Origin: Pelagibacterium lentulum
GTDB taxonomy: Bacteria > Pseudomonadota > Alphaproteobacteria > Rhizobiales > Devosiaceae
Length of the DNA: 64,000 nucleotides
Assembly (NCBI RefSeq): GCF_003992625.1
Contig: NZ_RZMW01000004.1
Coordinates: 1 to 64,000 of the forward strand
Reading direction: 5' to 3'
The notes beneath the pieces were generated by a model that had not been told where the DNA came from, did no database searches, and saw nothing but the letters and a program-made list of their open reading frames with translations. Below, one piece after another: positions 37,294 to 45,043 of the stretch; the stretch's first letter is position 1; each line of letters begins with the position of its first letter. Both the position numbers and the translations under genes were made by a program.

Positions 37294-37460
37294 CCGGATT
37301 TACGATCAATTGGCCTGTTCTCATCGTCTTCGCGATCATTGTGTTCGCGGCGAGCGCGGGGGTGGCCTATTGGCGCCGGAAAGATCCCGAATGGCGCAGG
37401 GCGGGCGTTTTGGCCGTGATTGCGACAGTTCTTTACGCATTGATTTTGAATTGGACCTGA
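37290..37460 (+). CDS. Small membrane protein inside the suf operon, 56 aa
   Basis: A 56-residue frame begins at ATG 37290, overlapping the last bases of sufB, and ends at 37460. It encodes two hydrophobic segments, residues 8-27 and 38-54, joined by a short charged loop [13 protein letters not shown]. That is a good two-helix hairpin membrane protein. The overlap with sufB and the same direction support real translation by coupling. I do not recognise a family. It could be a conserved membrane partner of the Suf system or a chance frame. Confidence 0.6.
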   Translation: MTGFTINWPVLIVFAIIVFAASAGVAYWRRKDPEWRRAGVLAVIATVLYALILNWT

Positions 37461-37515
37461 TGCGCGTTCTCGAAAGTGACGAACCGGCGCAGAATAGAAA
37501 TCTGGAGTTTTAATA

Positions 37516-38280
37516 ATGAGCACACCGATGCTTGAAATCAAAAACCTTCACGTTCGCGTTGAGGATCAGGAAATCCTGAAGGGCGTAAATCTGACGCTTA
37601 ATCGCGGCGAAGTGCATGCGGTGATGGGCCGGAACGGCTCTGGCAAGTCCACGCTTTCCTATGTGCTTGCTGGCAAGGACGATTACGAAATCACCGACGG
37701 CGAAATCCTGTTTAATGGTGAAGACCTGCTGGAAATGGAACCCGATGAGCGCGCTGCCGCCGGTGTGTTTCTTGCTTTTCAGTATCCGATCGAAATTCCT
37801 GGTGTGGCCACGATGACGTTTTTGAAGGCTGCCATGAACGCCCAGCGCAAGTCGCGTGGCGAAGGCGAACTTTCGACACCAGAGTTCATGAAGGCCGTCA
37901 AGGAAGCTGCAAGTCTTCTCGAGGTCAAGCAAGATATGCTCAAGCGACCGCTCAATGTCGGATTTTCCGGTGGCGAAAAGAAGCGCGCAGAAATCCTTCA
38001 GATGGCATTGCTTGCGCCGCAGCTTTGTATTCTCGATGAAACCGATTCCGGGCTGGACATCGATGCGCTGAAGGTTGTTTCCGAAGGCGTGAACAAGCTG
38101 CGCGGCCCGGATCGCACAATGCTCGTGATTACCCACTATCAACGCCTGCTGAACCACATTGTGCCGGACGTCGTGCATGTATTTTCCGATGGCCGCGTGG
38201 TCGAGACGGGCGGCAAGGAATTGGCGCTCGAACTCGAAGCCAAGGGCTATGCCGATTTTGACGCTGAAACCGCTGCCTGA
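37516..38280 (+). CDS. sufC: Fe-S assembly ATPase SufC
   Basis: The 254-residue ABC-type ATPase energises the SufBCD scaffold. The Walker A GRNGSGKST, the signature SGGEKKRAEILQ, the Walker B LCILDETDSGLD and the H-loop VITHYQRLL are all intact. The FLAFQYPIEIPGV Q-loop is typical of SufC. A short 17-codon frame overlaps between the small membrane ORF and sufC, and TGGAG lies about 9 nt before the ATG. Confidence 0.98.
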   Translation: MSTPMLEIKNLHVRVEDQEILKGVNLTLNRGEVHAVMGRNGSGKSTLSYVLAGKDDYEITDGEILFNGEDLLEMEPDERAAAGVFLAFQYPIEIPGVATMTFLKAAMNAQRKSRGEGELSTPEFMKAVKEAASLLEVKQDMLKRPLNVGFSGGEKKRAEILQMALLAPQLCILDETDSGLDIDALKVVSEGVNKLRGPDRTMLVITHYQRLLNHIVPDVVHVFSDGRVVETGGKELALELEAKGYADFDAETAA

Positions 38281-38289
38281 GGCAAGACA

Positions 38290-39501
38290 ATGAATATTCA
38301 AGCTCCTATCCGGCTTAGTGCCGCTGAGGAAAGTCTCGCCAGTCAACTCGACAGTGTTGGTGCGGAGGGTCTGGCAACGCTGGTGCGCGACAAGGGTCTG
38401 CCTACAAGGCGTGTCGAATCCTATCACTATACAGACCTCAAGATGCTGCTGAACGACGTGCCCCCGCTTGCGAGCGCGGCGCAGGCCGGTGGCGCTCCCG
38501 CTACAGATATCGCTGGCGCTTATCGCATCGTCGTTGCCAATGGCATTGTGCAAAACTCGGGCACTGCCCCCGCGGGTATTGCTGTCGGCACGGTCGAGGG
38601 GCCGGTCATGGCGTCGCGCGACGATCTGATCGTTTCGCTCAATGGTGCGCTGGGCAAGCAGGCTCTGGGCCTTGACCTGACTGGCGATGTCGACCCGGTT
38701 ATCCATGTCGATCACCGCTTCGAGGGTGCTGCCGCCCACGTGCTGAGCCGCACCAGGATCGCAGTGGCTGCAGGCGCAAAGGCTACCATTATTGAAACGG
38801 TTTCGGGTAGTGATGCCGCGCATCTGGGCAATCTGGCGACGCATGTATCGCTGGGTGAAGGCGCGGAAGTCACCCATATCGTTGTGGATATGTCAGCGCT
38901 GCAGGCACGCCAGTTTTCCAATCTGGAATACCGGATTGAAGCGAATGCCAAGTTGAAATCCGTAATGATCAATGCCGGTGCGGCGCTGGCGCGTGCGCAA
39001 GTGTTTGCCGATTTCGTCGGTGAAGGTGCCCATAGCGACTTCCTTGGCCTTAATGTGGCCGACACGGACGAGCATCGGGATATCACGCTCGATATTTCCC
39101 ATGCGGTGCCAAACACCACATCGACCGAGCTTTACAAGCAAATCGTACGTGGTCGCGGCAAGGGCGTGTTCCAAGGCAAGATCACGGTGGTCAAAGACGC
39201 GCAAAAGACCGATGCGAAGATGATGACCCAAGGCCTGATGCTGTCGGACGAAGCCGAAATTCTCGCCAAGCCGGAACTTGTCATCTATGCCGACGACGTG
39301 GTTTGCGGACACGGCGCGACTTGTGGCGATCTGGATGAAACTTCGCTGTTTTATCTGATGAGCAGGGGCATTCCGAGGGCTGACGCCGAAGTCATGCTGA
39401 TCCGCGCCTTCCTTGCCGAAATCGTCGATGCAGTTGAAAACGAAAGCGTGTCGGAAGTTCTGACCGACATCGTTGAACGCTGGCTGTCAAAGGACGTTTG
39501 A
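38290..39501 (+). CDS. sufD: Fe-S cluster assembly protein SufD
   Basis: The 403-residue SufD pairs with SufB in the SufBC2D complex. Its beta-helix core includes EGAHSDFLGLNVADTDEHRDI, NTTSTELYKQIVRGRGKGVFQGKI, the AQKTDAKMMTQGLMLSDEAE region, and the conserved CGHGATCGDLDE motif near the C-terminus. GAGG lies 7 nt upstream, and the gap after sufC is 9 bp. Its stop codon overlaps the sufS start (TGATG). Confidence 0.98.
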   Translation: MNIQAPIRLSAAEESLASQLDSVGAEGLATLVRDKGLPTRRVESYHYTDLKMLLNDVPPLASAAQAGGAPATDIAGAYRIVVANGIVQNSGTAPAGIAVGTVEGPVMASRDDLIVSLNGALGKQALGLDLTGDVDPVIHVDHRFEGAAAHVLSRTRIAVAAGAKATIIETVSGSDAAHLGNLATHVSLGEGAEVTHIVVDMSALQARQFSNLEYRIEANAKLKSVMINAGAALARAQVFADFVGEGAHSDFLGLNVADTDEHRDITLDISHAVPNTTSTELYKQIVRGRGKGVFQGKITVVKDAQKTDAKMMTQGLMLSDEAEILAKPELVIYADDVVCGHGATCGDLDETSLFYLMSRGIPRADAEVMLIRAFLAEIVDAVENESVSEVLTDIVERWLSKDV

Positions 39502-40718
39502 TGAGCATTGATCTCGATGCCGTTCGTGCAGACTTCCCGATCCTGAAGGAAGAAATTCACGGACGGCGACTGGTCTATCTCGACAGCGGAGCATCGGCGC
39601 AAAAGCCGGTGCAGGTGCTGGATCGGATGGACCATGCCTTCCGGCACGAATATGCCAATGTGCATCGGGGTCTGCATACACTGGCCAACCGGGCGACCGA
39701 GGCTTTTGAAGGTGCGCGCGAAAAAGTGCGTGCGTTTCTCAATGCAGCGCGGGTCGAGGAGATCATCTTTACCCGTTCGGCGACCGAGGCGATCAATCTG
39801 GTTGCGCATTCCTTTGCCGGGCCGCGGGTGGGCGAAGGCGATGAAATCGTCATTTCGATGATGGAGCATCATTCCAACATCGTACCCTGGCATTTCCATC
39901 GCGAGCGCAAGGGTGCGGTGATCAAGTGGGTTGATGTGACCGATGAGGGCGAATTCGATCTCGATGCCTTTGCCGAGAGCCTCTCGGATCGCACTCGGAT
40001 GGTTGCGATAACTCATATGTCCAACGTGCTCGGAACGATCACGCCGGTAAAACAACTCGTCGAGATTGCTCATGCCCGGGGCATCCCCGTCCTGATCGAC
40101 GGCAGCCAAGGTGCGGTACACACCAAGGTGGATGTGCAGGACATCGGTGCGGACTTTTACGTCTTTACCGGCCATAAGCTCTACGGCCCCACCGGAATCG
40201 GCGTCCTTTACGGCAAGTACGATCTGCTTGCCGAAATGGAACCTTATATGGGCGGCGGAGAGATGATCGAGGAGGTGACCATAGATATGGTGACCTACAA
40301 CGAACCTCCACATCGGTTCGAGGCCGGCACGCCGCCGATTGTACAGGCAATCGGGCTCGGTGCTGCGATTGACTATGTTGAAGCGATTGGGCGGGATAAC
40401 ATCGAGGCGCATGAGCAGGAGGTAGCGGCTTATGCGCAAGAGCAGCTTTCCCGCATCAATTCGCTCAAGATAATCGGTAATGCGCGAGGCAAGGGTGGCA
40501 TTTTCTCATTCACGCTGGACAATGCCCATGCCCATGACGTTTCGACCCTGCTGGACCGCTACGGTATCGCTGTGAGGGCGGGCACCCACTGCGCAATGCC
40601 GCTACTGCAAAGATTTGGCGCCACCTCTACATGTCGTGCGTCTTTTGCCCTATATAATGGCAAGGACGACGTTGATGCGCTGGTCGAAGCCATCGAGAAG
40701 GCGCGCAGCTTTTTTTAA
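39501..40718 (+). CDS. sufS: Cysteine desulfurase SufS
   Basis: This 405-residue class II desulfurase has YLDSGASAQKP, ITHMSNVLGT, the PLP lysine in FTGHKLYGPTGIGVLYG, and the catalytic-Cys loop RAGTHCAMPLL near residue 360. It supplies persulfide sulfur to SufB. The start ATG overlaps the sufD stop, with AAGGA 6 nt upstream. No sufE gene lies in the window; its partner is presumably elsewhere. Confidence 0.97.
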   Translation: MSIDLDAVRADFPILKEEIHGRRLVYLDSGASAQKPVQVLDRMDHAFRHEYANVHRGLHTLANRATEAFEGAREKVRAFLNAARVEEIIFTRSATEAINLVAHSFAGPRVGEGDEIVISMMEHHSNIVPWHFHRERKGAVIKWVDVTDEGEFDLDAFAESLSDRTRMVAITHMSNVLGTITPVKQLVEIAHARGIPVLIDGSQGAVHTKVDVQDIGADFYVFTGHKLYGPTGIGVLYGKYDLLAEMEPYMGGGEMIEEVTIDMVTYNEPPHRFEAGTPPIVQAIGLGAAIDYVEAIGRDNIEAHEQEVAAYAQEQLSRINSLKIIGNARGKGGIFSFTLDNAHAHDVSTLLDRYGIAVRAGTHCAMPLLQRFGATSTCRASFALYNGKDDVDALVEAIEKARSFF

Positions 40719-40733
40719 GTGAGTTAGAACACT

Positions 40734-41129
40734 ATGATTGAGAACGCATCCGCAGATACCGAGGTTGAAGCCAAGACAGACTCCATCGTCTCGGCGACCG
40801 GCGGCGCTCTGCCTCCCGAGGAGGTCGAGCGTATCACCACTGACCTCATTGCAGCGTTCAAGACCGTTTACGATCCGGAAATCCCGGTCGACATCTATGA
40901 GCTTGGGCTTATCTACAAGGTCGATCTGGACGATGATCGCAAGCTGTCGATCGACATGACTTTGACCGCGCCGGGTTGCCCTGTAGCTGGCGAAATGCCA
41001 GGCTGGGTGGAAAATGCCGCACGGTCGGTCGAAGGCATTCAGGATGTCGAGGTAACGATGGTTTTCGATCCTCCCTGGGGACCGGACCGGATGAGCGAAG
41101 AAGCGCAAGTCGCGCTGAACTGGTGGTAG
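40734..41129 (+). CDS. sufT: SUF system protein SufT (MIP18/DUF59 family)
   Basis: The 131-residue protein has an acidic N-terminal tail and the MIP18 domain with DPEIPVDIYELGLIY and LTAPGCPVAGEMPGW, including the conserved Cys, followed by FDPPWGPDRMSEEA. SufT proteins help mature or deliver Fe-S clusters, mostly under high demand. It lies 15 bp after sufS in the same operon. Confidence 0.95.
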   Translation: MIENASADTEVEAKTDSIVSATGGALPPEEVERITTDLIAAFKTVYDPEIPVDIYELGLIYKVDLDDDRKLSIDMTLTAPGCPVAGEMPGWVENAARSVEGIQDVEVTMVFDPPWGPDRMSEEAQVALNWW

Positions 41130-41133
41130 GCTC

Positions 41134-41553
41134 TTGGGCCGGCCGCCGCTCGATGGGCTGGTCGAAACGTGTCTTTACGTTTCGGATGTGGCGCGCAGCA
41201 GCGCTTTTTACGCCGATGTGTTCGGATTTGCTACGATCGGCCAAGGCGACCGCATCGGCGTGCTCGAAGTTGGGCCAGGTCAGGTCCTGATTCTTTTCAG
41301 ACGTGGCGGGACGCTGGAACCGGTTCGGGTCGGCGACGGCTTCATACCACCCCATGATGGCAGCGGACCGCAGCATCTCGCATTCGGTGTGCCGCGGGAT
41401 GCGGTCGGGGACTGGAAAGACCATCTTGAGTCCCTAAATATAGAGATTGAAAGTCTGCTCGATTGGCCCCAGGGTGGGCAAAGCCTTTATTTCCGTGATC
41501 CGGATGGGCTGCTTGTCGAGCTCATAACCCCCGGCCTATGGCCGAATTATTGA
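41134..41553 (+). CDS. VOC (glyoxalase-like) protein in the suf operon
   Basis: The 139-residue product has the vicinal-oxygen-chelate fold: ETCLYVSDVARSSAFYADVFGF, QHLAFGVPRDA and a C-terminal SLYFRDPDGLLVEL with the metal-ligand Glu. Start TTG 41134 lies 4 bp after sufT, with an AGG just before, so it is tightly packed in the operon. Glyoxalase-type proteins here may detoxify electrophiles, but the link to Fe-S assembly is unexplained. Another class of VOC enzyme cannot be excluded. Confidence 0.85.
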   Translation: MGRPPLDGLVETCLYVSDVARSSAFYADVFGFATIGQGDRIGVLEVGPGQVLILFRRGGTLEPVRVGDGFIPPHDGSGPQHLAFGVPRDAVGDWKDHLESLNIEIESLLDWPQGGQSLYFRDPDGLLVELITPGLWPNY

Positions 41554-41566
41554 AGTGGTTGACCCT

Positions 41567-41959
41567 ATGTCCATGAAGATCATGTCGATATCCGATGCTG
41601 CCGCAGAGCGGATTCGCGAGATCATCGAAGACAGCGATGAGCCTGTCATCGGCGTTCGCGTCGGTGTGAGAAACGCCGGCTGCGCAGGCATGACCTATAC
41701 GCTGGACTATGTGACTGAGGCCATCGCGGGCGATGACCATGTCAGCGACAAGGGCGTGGATATCTGGGTCGAACCGAAAGCGACGCTGTTTTTGCTCGGC
41801 ACGGTTATGGATTTTGAAGAAAGCAAGCTTTCCTCCGGCTTCACCTTCAACAACCCCAATCAGGAAGGTGCGTGTGGCTGTGGGGAGAGCGTGCAGCTTA
41901 AACCCGCCGACCTTGCTGAAATCGCAAAGGCGCGTGCAGCGGCCGACGCGCCAGCCTAG
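41567..41959 (+). CDS. sufA: Fe-S carrier protein SufA (HesB/IscA type)
   Basis: The 130-residue A-type carrier has the three conserved cysteines, in NAGCAGMTY and the C-terminal CGCGES motif. It accepts Fe-S clusters from the SufBCD scaffold and hands them on. ATG 41567 is preferred over an upstream GTG at 41555; the next ATG at 41573 is also possible. It closes the operon. Its stop codon is the first base triplet of a palindromic repeat. Confidence 0.93.
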   Translation: MSMKIMSISDAAAERIREIIEDSDEPVIGVRVGVRNAGCAGMTYTLDYVTEAIAGDDHVSDKGVDIWVEPKATLFLLGTVMDFEESKLSSGFTFNNPNQEGACGCGESVQLKPADLAEIAKARAAADAPA

Positions 41960-42048
41960 AGCCGTTTGGTCGCGTGTCCGAACCGCAAAACAACCGTTTC
42001 CATCCTCGGATCAAGTCCAAGGGCATGCTTTTGCTGGACACGCTCTAG
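41957..42048. repeat. Palindromic intergenic repeat overlapping the sufA stop
   Basis: A 92-bp imperfect palindrome. TAGAGC pairs with GCTCTA at the ends, GCGTGTCC with GGACACGC inside, then GCAAAA with TTTTGC, and a central CCT-GGA/TCC-AGG. It resembles intergenic repeats common in Rhizobiales, though not the same unit as 25900-25998. It sits between the converging sufA and diguanylate cyclase genes and could stop transcription or stabilise the 3' end. Confidence 0.55.
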
Positions 42049-42064
42049 CGACAGGCCGCTATAT

Positions 42065-43153
42065 TCAGGCGACGCCAATCGATCCTGGAGTGTCAGTCAA
42101 ATCGTTTTGGGAGACGACCTGATTGCGGCCCGATGACTTGGCTGCATAAAGCGATTTGTCGGCCCGATCCATGAGTTTGACTGGCGTATCGCCCTGCTGG
42201 AATTGGGCAACGCCGACCGAAAGCGTAATGCGCCCCAGCTTTTCATTGGTCGACCGCTTGAGCAGTTCCTTGGACTGAACGGCCTGGCGGATACGTTCGG
42301 CAATGCTTATGGCTACGTTGATATCGGTCTCAGGCAGAATAGCTACAAATTCCTCGCCACCAAAACGCGCCGGCATGTCGCGACTGCGCAGGTTGGCCTT
42401 GAGGACCTGCGCAACAAGACGCAGCACCTGATCGCCTGTCAAATGGCCATAAGTATCGTTAAAAGCCTTGAAGTGGTCGATATCGAGCACAAGCAGCGAT
42501 AGCGGCAGACCAGAGCTTTCGGCCTGCGTCACTTCGATGGCAAGTTGCTCGTCAAGGCCCTTGCGGTTGGGTATGCGCGTAAGCGGATCGAGCACTGTTT
42601 GCTTTCGTACTTCATCGAGGTCGCGCTGAAGCAGCGAAATATCATCCTTGGAACTCTCCAGCTCCATTTCAAGGCGCCGGTTCATATCCTGCATGCGGCG
42701 GGTTTCTTTCAGCAGCCGCGAGGAAAGAAGCTTGAGCGCGTCTTCATCAATTCCGCCAGCAAGGTCGCCACTTGCCTGTTGCAGTGAGCCGGAATAGGAA
42801 TTGGCCGTGACCATGGCATTGCCAATAGCATCGTTAACATTATCGATCTTGCGCACCATGACCGCCGACATTTCCCGCAGTTTTGCGTCCATGTCCTTGA
42901 TGTCGAGATATTTCTCGCAAAGCAGCGACGCATCCTCGATCGGAATTGGGCCGCCACGGCTCAACAAGTCATTTACGTCGGCGTTGAGCTGCTCATTTGC
43001 GCCTGTTGCATAGGTATAGAACAGCTCGAAATAGACGGGAAAGGGGGGGATCTGCGTGCGCTTAAGTAACGCGAATGCAGCATTCGCAAATCCGGAAGCT
43101 CTTTCAAAGTCCAAATTCGTCACGACACGCCAGCCATCATCGATGTTAAACAA
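42065..43153 (-). CDS. GGDEF-domain diguanylate cyclase
   Basis: The 362-residue protein makes cyclic di-GMP. The GGDEF domain (about 190-350) has the active motif GGEEF near residue 272. An inhibitory I-site RSRD lies five residues before it, so both catalysis and product inhibition should be intact. The N-terminal 180 residues are helical with a coiled-coil region and no membrane segment or known sensor. The start TTG 43153 is uncertain; a GTG at 43123 is an alternative. It converges on the suf operon. Its output is not visible in the window. Confidence 0.9.
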   Translation of the reverse strand: MFNIDDGWRVVTNLDFERASGFANAAFALLKRTQIPPFPVYFELFYTYATGANEQLNADVNDLLSRGGPIPIEDASLLCEKYLDIKDMDAKLREMSAVMVRKIDNVNDAIGNAMVTANSYSGSLQQASGDLAGGIDEDALKLLSSRLLKETRRMQDMNRRLEMELESSKDDISLLQRDLDEVRKQTVLDPLTRIPNRKGLDEQLAIEVTQAESSGLPLSLLVLDIDHFKAFNDTYGHLTGDQVLRLVAQVLKANLRSRDMPARFGGEEFVAILPETDINVAISIAERIRQAVQSKELLKRSTNEKLGRITLSVGVAQFQQGDTPVKLMDRADKSLYAAKSSGRNQVVSQNDLTDTPGSIGVA

Positions 43154-43351
43154 AAGGTATGCCGTGCCCGGCGCCGTTGCCGGTCAAGCCGCATCCCCTC
43201 GAACAGGTATTTGTGCAGTGCTAATGCGCTAGGACCCTAGTGTCTAGGACAATTTAGGCCCAAGTAAACAATTGCTCACGCAACTCTCATGTATTCGATT
43301 GCATGATGATAAGTTTTTGCAATCTTGCATGAGCAACATAAGCTATAATTA

Positions 43352-43391
43352 GAATAGCGCGGATATGTAAATCTGCGCTATTCCTTTGATT
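43352..43391 (-). terminator. Stem-loop terminator near the DEAD-box gene
   Basis: A 13-bp stem (GAATAGCGCGGAT with ATCTGCGCTATTC, one G-T pair) and a 6-base loop at 43352-43383. It lies 39 bp past the helicase stop. T-rich tracts occur on both sides (TAATTAT and CTTTGATTTTTA). Confidence 0.6.
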
Positions 43392-43421
43392 TTTATGTGC
43401 TTTTCGTTTGATGATCGAAGG

Positions 43422-44795
43422 TCAGGCCGAACTGCGTGCCGGGCGGAGCAAAAATGCGGGGATATGGCCAGCTGTTTCAAAAGTAGTTGGCCCGTCATCA
43501 TTATCGCGATGTTTATTTCGTTCTGTCCGCTGGGAACGCGCTTCTTTTACCGGTTTTGATTCGGCTTGCGGCTGGCGTTCGGCCTTCTCGCGCCTCGGTT
43601 TTGAGCTACGTGGCCTGCGTTCGACCTTTTCGACCGCTTCTTCCGGCTTTTCTTGTGTTGCTGGAGTTGCGCTTTCCAACCATTCGATATCGCGTTGGAT
43701 CAGCTTGGTAATGGCCTCAACATATTTGTTCTCGCCTTTGCCTACGAGCGTGATCGCGGAGCCAGAACGGCCGGCGCGGCCGGTGCGTCCGATACGATGA
43801 ACATAGTCTTCTGCATGGGTTGGAATATCGAAGTTAAAGACGTGGCTGACCGCCGGAATGTCCAGGCCACGGGCCGCGACATCGGAGGCCACAAGAATTG
43901 CCAACTTTCCGGCCCGGAACCCATCAAGCGTATCCGTGCGACTTTTTTGGTCCATGTCGCCGTGCAGTGCGCCGGCGTCAAACCCATGTCGCTCAAGTGA
44001 GCGGGCAACCGTTGCAACGTCGCGTTTGCGGTTACAGAAGATGATAGCGTTCTTGAGGTCCTTGGCGGCGCGGATCTGATCGCGCAGAGCTGCGCGCTTG
44101 TCCTTGGGAGTGGCACCGACCCTGAGCAGCTTCTGATCGATATTCTCGTTGGTCGAGTTCTGACGCGCAACTTCGAGGCGCACCGGGTCACGAAGGAAGC
44201 GTTGCGTGAGTTTTTGAATTTCCGGTGGCATCGTCGCCGAGAAAAACAACGTCTGACGACGGGTAGGGAGCAGACTGCAGATACGCTCGATGTCGGGAAT
44301 GAAGCCCATGTCCAGCATGCGGTCGGCTTCATCGATAACCAGAATATCCACGCCGGTCAGAAGCAGCCTGCCGCGCTCGAAATGATCGAGCAGGCGGCCC
44401 GGAGTTGCAATCAGTACATCGGCGCCGCGATCAAGTTTCTTGTTCTGCTCTTCAAAAGAAACGCCGCCTATAAGGAGGGCGACGGTGAGGCGATGATTTT
44501 TGCCGTATTTCTCGAAATTCTCATGAACCTGAGCTGCAAGCTCGCGCGTGGGTTCAAGAATGAGCGTGCGCGGCATGCGCGCGCGCGCGCGGCCCTTCTC
44601 GAGAAGTGTGAGCATTGGCAGTACGAAGGAAGCGGTCTTGCCCGTGCCGGTCTGGGCAATGCCGATCAGGTCCTTCTTATCGAGGACATGCGGTATTGCC
44701 TGCGCCTGAATATCTGTCGGCGTGGTGTAACCGGCGGCGGTGACTGCCTCTGTTACCTTATCGCCAAGACCAAGATCGGAAAACTGCACTGTCAA
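43422..44795 (-). CDS. rhlE: DEAD-box RNA helicase, RhlE type
   Basis: The 457-residue ATP-dependent RNA helicase has all motifs: Q-motif, AQTGTGKT (I), PTRELA (Ia), VIDEADRMLDMGF (II), SAT (III), and HRIGRTGRAG (VI), then a basic C-terminal tail of about 75 residues. RhlE-type helicases act in RNA decay and ribosome assembly, often with RNase E. The annotated start is TTG 44795, which begins the family-typical N-terminus (TVQFSDLGLGDKV) and has GGA 8 nt upstream. The open frame extends further back but with no family similarity. Confidence 0.93.
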   Translation of the reverse strand: MTVQFSDLGLGDKVTEAVTAAGYTTPTDIQAQAIPHVLDKKDLIGIAQTGTGKTASFVLPMLTLLEKGRARARMPRTLILEPTRELAAQVHENFEKYGKNHRLTVALLIGGVSFEEQNKKLDRGADVLIATPGRLLDHFERGRLLLTGVDILVIDEADRMLDMGFIPDIERICSLLPTRRQTLFFSATMPPEIQKLTQRFLRDPVRLEVARQNSTNENIDQKLLRVGATPKDKRAALRDQIRAAKDLKNAIIFCNRKRDVATVARSLERHGFDAGALHGDMDQKSRTDTLDGFRAGKLAILVASDVAARGLDIPAVSHVFNFDIPTHAEDYVHRIGRTGRAGRSGSAITLVGKGENKYVEAITKLIQRDIEWLESATPATQEKPEEAVEKVERRPRSSKPRREKAERQPQAESKPVKEARSQRTERNKHRDNDDGPTTFETAGHIPAFLLRPARSSA

Positions 44796-45043
44796 ATCGG
44801 GCGTCCAATAGTTGTAATTGCCAGGGTGGCATTTAAAAAGGGTTGGGGCCGTTGCCGGCACCAGTGTGCGGATCGGTTGTCGATCACGGTAAACAATACT
44901 ATTCCTGTGATGCGACGTGCCTGGAAAAAGCAGACCAATATTTGCAATTTCCAGACAATTGCGGCCTCTGACGCGCCGGACCATAGCGTAGCACTGCGTC
45001 AAGTCAACGCAATTTGGCCATAAAGCTTAACAATCGCGTGAAA
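44796..45043 (-). other. Leader of the DEAD-box helicase gene
   Basis: About 250 bp between the parE stop and the helicase start. Frames in it are probably noncoding. Cold-shock DEAD-box genes often have long regulated leaders, so this may be one. I see no specific fold. Confidence 0.4.

Noticed and set aside
37510-38877. 455-codon open frame opposite sufC and sufD
   Set aside because: Antisense shadow spanning two certain genes.
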